A stretch of 64,000 bases of DNA from Amphirosellinia nigrospora (taxonomy: Eukaryota > Ascomycota > Sordariomycetes > Xylariales > Xylariaceae), in assembly GCA_004123355.1 (NCBI GenBank), contig SCHM01000003.1, positions 2,604,001-2,668,000 on the forward strand. The letters run 5' to 3'. The stretch's first letter is position 1. Every line of letters starts with the position of its first letter. Positions 35,301 through 48,685 of the stretch are shown here, piece by piece. The position numbers were made by a program, and so were the translations under genes. Under the pieces are notes generated by a model that saw nothing but the letters and a program-made list of their open reading frames with translations, ran no database searches and had not been told where the DNA came from.

Positions 35301-38132
35301 TCATCCTCGTACATAGATGGGACATGCAAGATACAGCTTAACCTAGCTACAGCTGCAATGCTTAGCTTCAAATGCTCGTCGTCAACAATGTCAAAAGCGC
35401 TACCTTCATTGAGGGCAGCTGACAATGCGGCGATAAGTAGATCATCAAGAAATTTTAGCATTTTCATAAAGAGTGGCAGTCGTGTTTCGTTGGAAGCACC
35501 AATGTATGGATCGCGTTCGAAATCATTGACAATCATCTCAATACTTTTCAAACAACAAGAAAACTGCTTAGTCTTGTAGCCGATTGCGTCATACGCATCA
35601 CCAAGACGCGTCCAAAGAAATAAGCGTAGTTCGGTGCTCGTGCCCTGTAGAAATTTCCAAAGATCACGAAGACCTTGACTCGCGGTCTCAGCAATCGGCC
35701 GCTTTTCTTCAGTCGATGGTGATTCCGCAAGCTCACGGCTGACAGCTTCACCTTCAGGCTGGGCTGGCTGATTGTCAACAGTAAAGACTGATGATGGGTT
35801 GAGTACAGGCTCCAAGCTTTCAATTACCGAAACAGGATCTTTCAGGTCGGTCTGAAACAACCCGAGGAAGAAATCCATAGTGGTAAGCTTGGATATCTCC
35901 CTGTCTGCTGCGAGTGCAGACACTTCAGGCATGATCGCATTGTTAGGGAGTAGAATGTCAACGGTCGTTTGTTCCTCGCCAAGCCGATCACGGAGACTTT
36001 TCCAGCATTGCAAAACATGCTCTCGCTCTGCACCCTCTGTAAGAGTTACGGCGAACACAGAAGACCATAGAAATCGCATTGACAACGAGATATCATCGGT
36101 CTCAGCCCGCTCCCTACTCAATTGCGCGGCTAGAGAAAACCAGCGTGCTAATCTAGCTTTTGTTTCAACGCGTGTAGCGAAGTCTACAGCGCTATTTGGG
36201 TTGGTAATACGTTCATAGATGTCTAAATGTAGCTCGAACTGCATTTGAACTAGTCGGTCAACAGCGTCCCGTGCATGTTCGGGGTACTCAGCTTGGGTAC
36301 CACATAGAAGCTCATGTTTCGTCCGATGATAGATATCCTCATGGAGATGACTTATTATCTGCACTACTGCTCTTTTCATTTCATCAGACCATGTGCTTGT
36401 AAGATAGTTCTCACAAAGATGCTGGATCCATTGGAAAATGACTTCGGGAACATCCATCCAGCCATCGTTGATTTTCTGTACGAAATCAGCAAGACCCCTA
36501 GTTTCGTGAAATAGAGGTTTGGAGGTATGATGCTGGGAACCTGGTTTGGAGTATTCGAGAAAGGACGACAATCCTATTGGCGAGGCGGTTTTCTTGGTCA
36601 ACAAGATCTTTGCATGCTCGTCGACAAATTTCATTAATGAGTCGCGCAAATCGACCATAGGACGACGGGTCAGTTTCGAAGTCCGTGTATCCGAAGCACA
36701 AGAATCTATCACTTCACCTAGGCGCTCGAGAGTGGCTTTGTCTTCTATGCCTAGGTTCTCAGCTATGTTGCGGGTCATCTGGAAAAGGTTCTTATCCGCA
36801 GCCTGAAGTGGTTGTAGTTGGGCAGCTAGAAGGGTATTCGAATCTAACACTTCCCCAGCGGTCTCACGACGGCGAGTGCGTTTACTCCTTTTCTGATCTA
36901 CTGCTTCCTCCTCCCCACCATCGGGAAGACCAGCAACGGACTGAGACCGTTTACGTGACATGGTGAAGCTACCTCGGTCCAGTAAGCGGTCGTCCATGGC
37001 ACTTTCGTTCTCAATGCGGGTCTCTCTAGGAGTTTCAGCATGGTCATCTTTTGATGTAGAGGGCGAGTCGGTAGTTTGCACTTGTTCTGTTGGGCCCTGA
37101 TCATCATCCCTTGCGCTTTTGGGCGTTCTACGAGAGTCTGCACGTCATCGCCGACCTCTGGTATCTCAGGTATATCAATCATGACTTTGCCTGCACCCAC
37201 ACCATCAGACCTTGCGTAAGCAAGAACTGCCAACCCAGATCGACCCAGGATGGGCTTGAAACATGGATATGGCACTGCCGCGAGGTGGCTTTGCTGATTG
37301 CCGGCTTGAGAGGTACAAGTAATTTAGTAGGATCTGGAAGAAAGGGGAGCGGGTCTATATATCTCTTGAGGGCTTCGGGCATCAACTTCTTGGTGAAAGG
37401 AGCCATGGCAGGATGGCTCAGGGAAATCTGGTCAGACAACACTTGCAGCTGCTGTTTCAACTGCTCACCCGCGAAGCCCTCGGCAAGGGAGGGTGGTTCG
37501 ACCTCGTCAACAGCCGGGTCATCGTCTAGTTCAATAGCGGCCTCGAGACAATAGCGGCTGATCCTCGTACCATTGAGGAAAGCAGCGACGCGAGCAGTCC
37601 GCCTCCATAATTCCGCATCGGATGGGTCCTGGTCCAAGGCAGCACTATATTCATCCAGAGCTCGCGGGGCTTGGGCGAGGGTCTGCTTGTCATCTAGCAA
37701 TGAGGAGCCGTCTACCCGGCTCACCTTGGCCCGGTGGCGAATGACATCGAGGGCAAACTGGCCATGGTTCTTGTAGGCTAAATAAAGCGTCTGAGGCAGA
37801 CTGCTCGCGCCACCGTCGATGTCGGGCTGGGCCACGTCGAGAGCATGAGGAAAAGCTGAGTGCGCAGACAGGTCGCGACCGTCTGCGTGCGTCTCTGCGC
37901 GGTCAAACTCGGTAGCGCTCTCCGGAAGATGGAAAATTTCGGACTGGAAAAGATGGTCGTAGGCAGCGGCGGCGTCTTGGTAATGCTCGGGCCCTTGGGC
38001 ATGCAGTTTAAGGGCAGTCTGAAAGCGCTTGAGGGCTTCGTCTATTTGGAGTTCGCGGGAGGTGTCGACCTCCTCGTCGGATTCTCTTCGGGCTCGAGAT
38101 TGATGGCCGCGAAGGCAGGCTGTATTTGCCAT
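32386..38132 (-). CDS. hir3: Hir3/CABIN1-type subunit of the HIR histone chaperone complex
   Basis: A very large TPR-type scaffold (about 1,890 residues) of the HIR complex, which deposits H3-H4 independently of replication and represses histone genes. The N-terminal part shows the family start: an acidic stretch, then ELQIDEALKRFQTALKLHAQGP, YQDAAAAYDHLFQSEIF and YLAYKNHGQFALD. The long middle exon carries repeated helical units such as WRRTARVAAFL and WFRLAECFDYELDESVLW. One intron at 34013-34070 joins QPKQWK to NPYMYAKCIWKMY. The C-terminus is long, acidic and likely disordered, as in other Hir3 proteins. Frame breaks are few for the size: two close to the N-terminus (about 38060-38115), one near 37275 and one near 37090. 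About 5 kb beyond that is unbroken, in contrast to the neighbours. It is transcribed away from the exomer gene. Confidence 0.85.
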
Positions 38133-39024
38133 TAGCTATCGTCTAACCGTGAATCTCGTCGACAATCATCGAATGGGTCGTCTTGCCATAGTGTAGTCTC
38201 GAACCGTGCGTCACAGCTTCGCTGATCTTCAATCCGTGAGAAGGCGAGGCAGAATGCGCCGTCGCATAATGACATTACCTCTACGCTATGAGAATGCTAT
38301 AACGTTGCTCGACGGACGGATGTTTGGCTTATCATGTACAATTTGGGATTTGCGGGTTTGCCTGGTAGATATTGTACAGTAGGTACAGTACAGATGATAC
38401 CTATTGTCTAAGTACCTAGTGGGTTAGCAAGGATGAACTGTCCGCGCGACGAAGTGCTTGATTTACAGTACGATGCAGCGCGCATCCAAATCGGCTTAGA
38501 TCTAACCACTTAGTAGTACATAGGTACCCGGTAGCTATGCCGTTAGCAGAGGTGCTGGTTAGGAAGTGTACCTACAAGAGAACCCTCCCAGCTGTGGTGG
38601 GAACCTGGTGGCGAGATGGTCCGTGCGGGTTTGAGTTGGCAGCTCTTACCCTGGGCAGAAACCCCTTGGCGCTGCAGGTGCAGGTACCTCCTGCGTACTT
38701 ACTCAACGATTCATTGCAGTACAGTGAGCTGCTACTATACAGTCCATTGGACGGGCCTTGTATCAGCAGCTCAAGGCGTCGTTGTGCCTCACATCATTTT
38801 ACGAACCACCACCAGCCTAGTGCTCTTTATTTCAACGTCCTTGAGAACATACAACCCCGGCCCTGACACCATCTCCAACATCTCCAACCATACAGTACAT
38901 ACTAGTCCCGAGAGCCGCAGTCTAGCAAGATACGCCGCGTGTTTAGCCGAGCTAGGAGCTAGCAAGGAGAGCTGCCTGCACTCCTTGTCCTCCAAACCGC
39001 CGCAACCACCACACCACAACCACA
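38133..39024. promoter_or_regulatory. divergent promoter region, hir3 / exomer gene
   Basis: About 890 bp between divergent starts. It contains several AGGTAC/GTACCT words (about 38380-38425, 38520-38530 and 38680-38690). No known binding site is assigned, and a shared control role is inferred from layout only. Confidence 0.4.
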
Positions 39025-41348
39025 ATGCCGGCGCCAGCAGTTCCAGAGTAAGTTGGGCCTCTCGATGTGTGCTAAGGCCCCGCTAAGGACCTACACAGGA
39101 TCTCCGAAGAGGTCATACACGAGTCAATTGATGCCCGTACCGAGATACTCGTGACTCTGCGCGAGCTTGGTCCCCAGACCTCGTCCACCTGCTCAAGCAA
39201 AACCTGAGAAACACAGGCAAGCAGGTACGGCCCCGTCGTCGCTCTGCGCCCGCGGTTCTTCTCGGCGCATCCATCTCTAACATGAGCTTTACTCTAGACA
39301 GGTGTTTACCATCATGTCACCGGCGTTGATGCCTCCTCCTCGGCCAGTCTCGCTGCCTACATCAACACACTGACCTACAAGGAGCACGGCCAAGCGCCCA
39401 CCCACAAGATTGTCGAAGGCGTCTACTGCTGCTATAATGCCTTCTCCCGCCTTGATATGCGTGTCCATGTTACCATTCCCGGAACTGTTGAGGCGTTCTG
39501 CGTCGACGAGAGGGCGAGAAGCGCAAGGCTACCGACGAACTTTGGCTTGAGACATACCTATGCAGTGTGTTGCGCGCCTACTCATATGCAGATGACGGGA
39601 GCGGAGACACTATACGCAAAATTATGGGTGTGCGACGCTTCAATCCTGTTACCAACACTGAGACCGAGCACCGCTTCCTAAGCGCTGCCGAAACGCTTTC
39701 TTCCGAGGTTCGTAGCGGCGCATTCGTTGAAACCCCAAGAAGTCAAGTCAAATGCTAATACATAGTGTTACAGGATGGCAGTTAGGCTCTGATTCCGTCG
39801 TGCAAGTGCCCAACAACGTGTCCAATCACCTAACGGCTGGGCTGTTAAAGTACTTCCACACAACCGGTCGCTTCACCTCTGCTATCAATCTTTTGAGAAG
39901 CTCCGAACGCAGAATGTCGAAGTATCCTCACTGCTCGCCAAGATTCTCTTTATGGGAAACGAGGAGGTACAAGGTATACGAGTGCTTCACCAGGCACTAA
40001 AGGAAGCGCCTATGGATTATGTCATGTTGGATTCCCAAGCCGAATTTCTCATAAAAAAGGCGATAACAGCCGAGACGCCGGCGCAGAAAGAAGAGAGACT
40101 GAAAATGGCCCTAGGCTGCGCTGATCGTAGTACTGTCGCCGCTCCAAGTGAATTTGGGACATGGGCTCGACTAGCCCAAGTGTACGTTGCTCTAGAAGAT
40201 TGGGAGAACGCCCTGACGATACTTAACTCTTGCCCAATGTTCAGTACCAGGACAAAGACGCACCCATAATGCCGGAGCCAAAGGAGGTATATCTTCCGAC
40301 GCTACCCGAAACTCGGCTCGATGAGATCGACAGCGAACCGGACTCCAGATTTGGGAACAGGTAGACCCAAATTTAGTGAACCTTCGAGCAGCAACCTACC
40401 GAGGTACCTTTAAGTTGCATATAATTTCTCACCGAGATGACAGCGAAGATTGGTTGGGACCAGTTATTGAAGATACGCAGCTCGGTTTTCGTGATGGAGG
40501 ATGAGTACCGGACTGACAGACAGGACGATGCCTCACAGGCTCCACTACAAAGCGCAATCCTAGTACGGATGGCTCCGTGGTTCGCCAGAGCCCTCTACAA
40601 ATGGGGATCATGAAACCGAGGATGAGGAAAGTAAGAAGGAAACTGAGGACGATTCCACCACAAACGCCCTGGCCAATGGCAACGGCGATGAAACGGTGGA
40701 GAAGCCAACACACACCATCGACCCTGGCGAAGTCAAAGCCGATGGTGATACCGTAAGACACCTTTTATCCCCTCTCTCCACGATCAATTAGTTATTAATG
40801 ACACTACAGACGGCGACAACTGACGAGCATCTTTCTCGGTTAAATAACAAGCGTCTGTGTGAGAGATGGCTGGACAGCCTTTTCATGGTGCTTTACGAGG
40901 ACCTCCGCGTCTACACTATCTGGAGAACACAGATGGCTCAGTACCGGGCGCAGTCCATGCAGTACAAGAAGTCACCTGAAGAGTGGGAGATCCTGGGTGC
41001 CTTGGCAGAACGCTTGCAGCATCATGATGAGGCAGCCGAAGCATACAGAGCGTGCCTTGCCGCGCGATTCAGCCCAAAAGCACTATCGGCATCCTTCGCG
41101 TCTTCCAGAAGCAGAAGAATACGAGGGACACAGTAGCAGCCGTCATTCGGTTGGTGACTTGGCAATACCGATGGTACTCAGAATTCTCTCCCGGACTACT
41201 TCATACCATACGAGTCCTTATTGAGGGGAAGTGCGGTTAAAGTACGATCGATTATTCAAGCGACGAGTTTGCCTCAAAACGTGCTTGATCTGACCCATCA
41301 CTATGCTGCGTTATGCGCGACCTTCCGAAGTAGGGGACCGACGGCTAG
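39025..41348 (+). CDS. ChAPs family exomer subunit (Bch1/Bud7/Chs6 type)
   Basis: A Chs5-Arf1-binding protein, part of the exomer coat that sorts chitin synthase and other cargo from the trans-Golgi to the plasma membrane. Exon 1 is tiny (39025 to about 39047, MPAPAVPE). The second intron (about 39224-39298) joins KQ to TGVYHHVTGVDASSS. Family landmarks follow: AAYINTLTYKEHGQAPTHKI, GVYCCYNAFSRLDMRV, LRAYSYADDGSGDTIRK, NNVSNHLTAGLLKYF, GIRVLHQALKEAPMDYVML, TPR-type units such as ARLAQVYVALEDWENAL, a variable acidic insert and, after an intron near 40754-40809, LCERWLDSLFMVLYEDLRVY. The end reads HHYAALCATF, and the stop is at about 41346. I count roughly ten single-base frame breaks, the densest in the window. 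Filamentous fungi usually have one or two ChAPs genes, so exact orthology to Bch1 or Bud7 is left open. Confidence 0.85.
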
Positions 41349-42101
41349 AGATATCCTGACAACAACTGTATAAACACTTCAAAATAGTGTTTAGTAATCC
41401 GGACTGGGCAGTAGCAGGTGATTGGCCTGGGACCATCGATATGAATGGTGCGCTTATACATAACTCAGTAATTACACAGAAAAACGATGAGACTATTAGA
41501 TACCCGTGAAGCATGAGCACTTTGGTCCCCACTGTGGGATAGTCCGTGTATTCCAGCTATTCCCATACATCGCACTTTCAACTGTTTTAGTAAGCCTGTT
41601 AAAGTAAGGTGTGCGAAGCTACTACAACAAATTAACTTTATAAATAAGTGGGTTTCAGATCATGATACCACTTTAGTTTTCCAAAAAGAGGACGCAACAT
41701 ATCGAACAACTAAAGTGAGAGGTTACTACGGGCAATTTGGTTACTTAGGGAGTAAAGTGTGAAAGCTGGCTGAGTTCCCAAACTATTCACAAGCAGGATC
41801 TTAGGCCTTTTTCATGGTACGAATAACCTATCTAAGAGCTAGCGACATAACTACCAAGAAGTTAACACTCGGAATTGTAGGTGTTATAATTATATACATA
41901 CGTTCGTGATGGCTATAATAGGGTAGCTGCTTTGACCCGATTGGCCAAAACTCTCCTATAGCTTTCTTTATATGATGTCATAATTCCCATTCAACGCAAA
42001 CTCAATTATCACAGCAACACCAACGGCTACATATCGTTTAGCATCAATCTATATTTCTCTAATTTATACGTCGTAGCAGTAGAGGATCCATAGCTTGCGC
42101 G
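41349..42101. other. intergenic region
   Basis: About 750 AT-rich bases. It should hold the exomer 3' UTR and the carrier promoter. Nothing else is supported. Confidence 0.5.
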
Positions 42102-43449
42102 ATGAGTGGCAGTTCACATGTCGACGTCATGTTAGTAAGTCGCTTTCGATACAGCTTCTCATCACAGAGAGCTACCGACACAGGCTGGTGGGCGCGCGGC
42201 GGCGTTCACAGTTGATGTTATGTTATATATCCTTTAGACACGCTTAAAACGCGCAGCAAAGCCGGGATTTTCTAAGGACGTTTGTGGACCCCTCGTCCCA
42301 GACACGGCTGCCCTCTAGCGGGTATTCAAGGGTCTATATCAGGGCATAGGAATCGTCGTCGTCGCTACGCTGCAGCAGCAGTATGTATCCCTACCTCACC
42401 TCAAAAAAACAAAATTGTCTCGGCATAATCTCGCACGTCCCCTCGAAACCTTGGGATGATTCAACTGTCTACTACAAGCCGTGCGATTTGTAACACCTGG
42501 GCTTTTTTACTTGTTTAGGGAACCTTCTTCACCGTGTACGAGGCTTCGAAGTCATTCCTGGGCCGCCATACCGGCATCCCGCAGCCGCTCGTGCACTCCG
42601 GCGCCTCGGCAATCGCGGAATGCGCCTCCTGCCTCGTGCTCACGCCCGCCGAGGTCGTCAAGCAGAATGCCCAGATGCTGCAACAGCGCGTGTCTAGCGA
42701 GGATGGCGGGCGCAGGTCCCGTCCGGGAGATCCACCTCTCTACAGGCGCTACGACAGCTAGGCGGCGCCGATGCAGGGCGCCGACGTGAGTATACTTTTT
42801 CGTGACTAGTGTTGTTCTTGTTCTGGCAACTTCAGAGCACAAGCCTTTCCCATTTGAGCCGAAGACAGTGTGCAGATGCTCCCGAAACCCTCTCACAAGT
42901 ATCACTGACTCTGGATGTTGTAGTACTCTCGGGCTACACGGCGTTGGTGGCGCGGAACTTGCCGTTCACCGCCATACAATTCCCTATCTTCGAATTCATT
43001 CGAGAGCGAATATGGCGGCGGCGGCGCTGCCGCTCGACAGGGGCTGGCAGCCACGAACCTGAAGGGCGGAACCTTCTCGAGACGGGCGTCGTCACGGGGG
43101 CGAGCGCCGGGTTGGCTGGGAGCTTCGCGGCGCTGGTGACCACACCAATGGATGTCGTCAAGACCCGAATGATGCTATCCGCGGGACGCGGCGAGCAGGA
43201 GGATGTTCGACAGGGCGCTCATGAGCGGACCAGCAAAGCTGGGCCAGGACATGATCAACGTAACACGCGGGAGGGCTAGCAGTGGCGCGGCAAGTTGTTG
43301 CCGAGAGAGGTGTTGTTGGGCTTTTCCGCGGCGCTGTCCTTCGATCGGTATGGACGGCGGTTGGGAGTGGTCTCTATCTGGGTATGTATGAAGTCGCCAA
43401 GGCATGGCTTACAAGTGGCAATGGAGATGACGAGGACGGTTTCCCATAG
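42102..43449 (+). CDS. mitochondrial carrier (SLC25), perhaps Pet8-like S-adenosylmethionine carrier
   Basis: An inner-membrane carrier with the threefold repeat of the SLC25 family. Exon 1 gives MSGSSHVDVML. After an intron (about 42134-42184) repeat 1 has AGGRAAAFTVDVMLYPLDTLKTR, split by a frame break inside the PxDxxK motif. A second intron (about 42384-42519) leads to GTFFTVYEASKSFLG. Repeat 2 has LTPAEVVKQNAQ and, after an intron (about 42787-42920), the RNLPFTAIQFPIFEFIRER helix. Repeat 3 has TTPMDVVKTRMM, then GLFRGAVLRSVWTAVGSGLYLGMYE. The stop is at 43447-43449. About five frame breaks occur, all near G or C runs. The pattern is close to fungal carriers named Pet8 or SLC25A26 (SAM import). 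Substrate contact residues cannot be checked here, so the substrate is a guess. Confidence 0.75.
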
Positions 43450-46400
43450 TGAAAATCATGCAACATCGTATCTCTCTGTTAAGTCTGTATCCATGACTCA
43501 TCTCTGTGAAACTGCTCCGTTTTAAAGGTGTTGTGACTGGCATGGTACGATACTTGGGAAATTTCAAGAGACGGCGATAGACTAATGCAATAATTATAAT
43601 CTATGTTCTAATTGATAGTAGTTCTATTAACGTAAAAAATTCTCATCATAGAATGAAACGCTATGTTTGAGATCCTGTCTGCGATGGCTAGCTAGTGAAG
43701 GCTAATTACTTCTTTAGACTCAGACCAGATCTAATTCCGATATCTTACTACTACTCCTCGAGGAATAAGCTTAACTAGCATGAGAAATGCTGAGAAGGTT
43801 CTAAAATCGACGGACTATAAGTGAGTCTTTGTTGTTTAGCCCTAGAAACATGTAATATATGTTGCCGTCCGATATCTGATGCAATCTGAGCCTAAAGAAA
43901 CACAATAAGCGCTGTAAGTTAAATGAAACATGCCATTCCTTATTCTTCATCGATACAATGGATGAGAAGGACAGCTCTACGTGTTCAATTCTAGACCGAC
44001 CGGTCAGCATAATTATAGGATCAAATTGAACTGACCACTATATGCGGCCATGTCTCAAAAGGGTCAACCGAAGATATTTTAGACGCTGTCAGAAGCTTAT
44101 CGGCCATCAATATTGTCAGCATGAGACCAGAAGAGGCCGCCGGCATATCTCGAGTAGGTACCGGACAGAAGAAAGCTGAAGCCGGACCCCGGTGGTCCGT
44201 GATGCCGGATATTGGTTCATTGGATGGAGACGAAGGCCCGGGGTAACTTTCACCTGTGGCCGGCATGGGCGGAAAGGCGGCCCGCTTACCGAACTCTGGG
44301 GTGAGAAGTGTAGAGATAAGGTCTCGGTCAGAAAAGCACATGCGTAACTCATATCTAGATGTCGCCATATCTGGGACCGTGTGAGGAACGACTGTGGGTG
44401 CGTCATCTCAGGGTTTTCGATCTACACGCCGCCGAACGTCTAAAGAGCCTAATAGCTAATGTGTAGATCAGCCAAAACATAGTAATTGAGGTTTTTTATT
44501 CGAGTCGTGTTGCATGCAAGACGAAGATCATCTGTGTGCCGCGTATCGCCGCGTATCGCCGCGCGGTTATGCCAGATTGTTGACACTACATTATAGTGTT
44601 TGGTATTAATGTAGCCCACCATCTCTGCTGTGACCAAAAAGCGCGGTATTTCCCTCGCCAACCGGGATGAAACCTCGTTGAGACCAAATGGATAGCAAAG
44701 AAGTCACGAAATCTCAATGTGAATAGATGCAGATGTAGAGTAGTAACCACATGAGTGTGGATAGATCTAAATGCCACAATACCAGAATGCATCATTTTGT
44801 ATGTCGGGGTCAAATTTGCTGTTCAAGAGCCATTCCCAGTTAGTTCAGGCTGTGGGATGATACATCATCCAGGTCCCTTGCTACGTCACTAAACGCAAGT
44901 GATTCCTCTACGTCGTGGGGGTCGCCAACGTGACAACAAGAATGACAGAAGAACGGGATCACAACCCACATATATGACCGTTCCTTCAGTATACGTGGTA
45001 CTCGGCCCTGATCGTCAGGGCCGCAAGTCATCCAATTCGTCACCTGAATTCTTGGAGCTATTAGGTAGTCTAGAAGCTCAACGGCGGGTGATAGCACTCG
45101 GATACAACCATGTCGTGTGGGTATCAGTGGAGTGCGAGGCAGGCAGCCAAGATGCACAAGGGAGGATGCGGTTCGCAATTAAGACCATATGAAGAAATCG
45201 GTCGACGCGATATTGCCACTGACGGATAAACTGGATAGCGAGGCTTCTGAAATCCTTGATAGAGGCGCAGCAGGCATATTGTTGTTAGTCCACTTGGTGC
45301 GACACGGGCAATCCGGATATTTAAACTAGAGGCCAACCAACAACGGCCAACATGTTGCGTATCGTCATATAGCATCTGGGTCTTGGCCCTGTTGGCCGGA
45401 TCTTGCAGAAGGAGAATGTCAGATACTCTGCCGTCTCTACTGTACTATGTAGGTCAGTGTTTATTCTCGCCACGCCTCCCCGTCTGCACACTGCCTGTCG
45501 GCAATATGCAGCTACTAGCGAAAGCGAACCACGGCTGGGACATCAAGGGCTCTGGAGGTCTCGTTTTTAAGCCCCAAGGTTCCGACGCCAAGAACGCGTC
45601 TACCTTGTTCAATATTCGCTGCATGGAACCCTCCGGTGAGTGGATGGTGACTGGGTGACCAGAACAGGCATACCAAAACCCGGTAGCTGTTTGCCTTATT
45701 GGAGAACCAGCGAGCGGTTGACACTGGTTTACGGTAGTTGCCAAAGTTGTTGTGGCAGGCTCAAGGTACACGAGAAGCGATACGCTGTTATGATATGTAT
45801 GCACTGGCTGTTTTGACGAACAGGCATCAGATTGGATATCAGGTGGTTGGTATTCCAAGGGAGAGTTACTGGTAGGTAGGTTGCTTGCACAGCAGACTTG
45901 GTCAGAACAGCAATAGATCCGTACATATGTACAGTATGCCAGCTGCTTACCTGCCACCTTGCTTCTCGTTCATCCTTCGCTGCATAGCACAGATAGGGGC
46001 AACAAGAGCCGAGGAGTGTATTATGCCTGTGCTCCTACTCAGCTAGTGCCTCGCAACCGAGAACCCATCATTGTGTCCGAATTCATGGCGGATGAGGAGA
46101 TATACAAGTCACAGGCTTCATTACCTAGACAGCCACCGTAGCTCAATTGTAGCATGTGAAAATCAGGGCTTGAGTACAAATAGGTCGGTTCCAAAGTGTT
46201 TGGTAGTATACATCAATGCAGTGGTAGTCTAGGGACGGAGTGACGGGATCACAAGAAGTTGAGTTGGGGTTGCGTCCAAATCCCTGCAGTATACCTAGCG
46301 TAAATTGCTAACTAGTTGGGGCAGTTAACTGGTATGGAGCGGTGCCAGATTCATAGCGAGGTCACGTGTTTGTGTATCCAGAAGTGGCTGTGCAGCTATC

Positions 46401-48685
46401 AGCTATGTAGGTATAGTAGCTTAGTAGGTACATAACCATGATGTAGTAATGAAGAGAGTGGGCACAATGGGCAGATTACAATGCCTTCTCTCGTAAGGAT
46501 GTAGCTCAAAAACTGAGTTGAAGACGCATAGGTACCGCTGTATATCCTTTTAGTACCTACATAACGCAGTTTTAGTCTTCCCGTAACCATACAGTAGCCA
46601 TGTAATGAACTGATCTATATGTATACTTAGGTTGCACAAGGCGCCACAGCTAACTACCTAGGTAGATACCTAACTGAGCACCTCACTGTTGAACCTAAGG
46701 ATGTATTCCGATAGATATACGCCCCAAGGTCCCTATTATTATCGCTAACTCCACCCTCAACCCTCCCAAGGTTCTCATGTATTCTTTTCGATTTTAATTT
46801 TCTTCCGACTTCTCAGATATTGCATCTTTGTATCAGCGCCCTCACCCACTCCTCCTTGTCACTTAGTGTACTCAAGCTCAACGCAATCTCTGTAACGTCA
46901 CGTCGCATCGCGCCGGGTATGCTTCGCACTGCATAGGCAGGCCTCTTTATCTGGCTGTTGAGCAGTTCATCAAGATTGCCTGGGTCCTCACATCCTCACG
47001 CTCGGGACACACTCACCATCGCATCACACCCCAAGAGCTGTTATACCCTAGTCGCAAGCCGAACAGCTCGTTGGTGTAGAGAGATTTGTCATTTCCCAGG
47101 CATCATAACATAATACCTAGTGTACGCGTAGTCGGGCGGCAAAGAAAGGTCAGAATTTGGCAAGTCAGCACCAACACCCGAGGCGTCTGCAGAGCCAAAC
47201 CCACAATACCGCCTGCTAAATCGCTCTCGTGAGTACAAGGGAGGCATAGTACCTTCATATGTGTTCATTTGCGCATCCCTCTGTCCGCATGAACCCTACC
47301 TATAGGCACTCAAGGTAGAAGGAAGTACGTTATTATCTTCTATTATTATCTATTATTGTAAGCCACCGGCCGCTCCCGTCTTATCGTCCTGCTATCCACC
47401 AGACTTACCGCGCCTAAATCACGATCTCGTTAAAACACGCCCTGTGTTCCTTCTGACATGGTGCATACACACACATGTACAGTCTCTGTCGTTCGCAAAC
47501 CCACCAGGAACCGTTTGCACACTACGCTAGTCTCTATCTCTGTCTCAGGTGGCTCGGAGGATACAGGACACAGCTAAAGATGATGCCCTTGATCGGTCTG
47601 ACCTTACTACTTGGCGATCAGATACATGAATAGATGCATGTGGGTATGTACCGCAACTAGCCAGGTAGCTACGTACGGGCAAGGTACAAATAGGCGAGGG
47701 CATAATATTGGTAGGTAGGTATTCCCTATCACCAAAGCAGCCCTATTGACGTCTGGACCCTGAAGGCCCTCCAACAATAACAACAACATAGGCCGATCCA
47801 TCTGCCTTCCTTGTTAAGTATCAGGTCATACTGTGCACGGTATACCTGGACATGGAGCTACCTAGCAGCAGGCCCCTCTGAATGTACTGTATGCTGTACA
47901 CCTGTGCCCCCCTGTTCAATTCGCCGGCACGTTCCACCCCTTCCAGCTTATTCTTCCATTATTACAACGGCCAGTGGCTGCATGGCCGGGAAGCGAAGTT
48001 AGGATAGGATAGGGACGAGAATGAGACCGAAGAGGCAGAATCATAATAATTGATGCCCACAGGATACATGAGACGTTGCTGCTCGCCGTCTTGACAGATA
48101 TGTACTATCTCGGTATCAATCTATGCACAGGAGACAAATCGGTACCACCCTCCTCGCTGCACGAACGAACCATCCAAGCAGCCGCAAAGCTCCATTTCCT
48201 TGAATTCCGCTGCAGCGTGCATTTGTTTATTAGTCGCCGGCCGGGGCGCTAAGACCAAAAGAGTAGCCAAGTGGCTAGACGGAGTCGATGCAAGAGAAAA
48301 AAAAAACGCCCATTGCACCGGCAGGTTAAGCTAACAGGAATCTCGGCCCAGGGTCGCGTCGAAACACCTCAAACATCGGACCACCACCACCATCGTTTTC
48401 TGACCTGCTCTGCTGTTGCGGCGCTGTGTTGCCCCCTTGGGATCCCATCCCCTGGCTCCTCTCGCGCGCGCACGCACGTCTCGCTTGTCGCATAGCTAGC
48501 CACCGGTCTAGGTACTGCACACTACTGTACCGCACCGCTCGTCCCGGGGTCCTAGGGCCTGTCCGGTCCAGTCCCTGGTCCGCTGCGGGCTTCGTTACCT
48601 ATTCGCAGCTGCTGCTGCTACCTCGATTGTGCGTGCCCCTGCTCGGCCAAACCCCCGTAGCAGTTCCAATTTAAATCAAATCAAA
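43450..48685. other. long region upstream of the Zn2Cys6 gene
   Basis: About 5.2 kb. One frame at 44021-44368 (-) is listed separately. The rest has short overlapping frames on both strands. An 11-bp tandem repeat (GCCGCGTATC-type) is at 44539-44566 and an ACCTAGGTA-type palindrome at 46654-46673. The last kilobase is rich in C and CT tracts and probably forms the promoter and leader of the transcription-factor gene. The length would allow a complex control region or a missed gene. Confidence 0.45.
44021..44368 (-). CDS. candidate small hypothetical protein
   Basis: An open frame of 115 codons (MATSRYELRMCFSDRD to HIVVSSI). The composition is protein-like, with a Pro/Ser-rich centre, and it sits in otherwise frame-poor DNA. 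I see no known motif, signal peptide or membrane segment. It could be part of a spliced gene or chance. Confidence 0.2.
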   Translation of the reverse strand: MATSRYELRMCFSDRDLISTLLTPEFGKRAAFPPMPATGESYPGPSSPSNEPISGITDHRGPASAFFCPVPTRDMPAASSGLMLTILMADKLLTASKISSVDPFETWPHIVVSSI

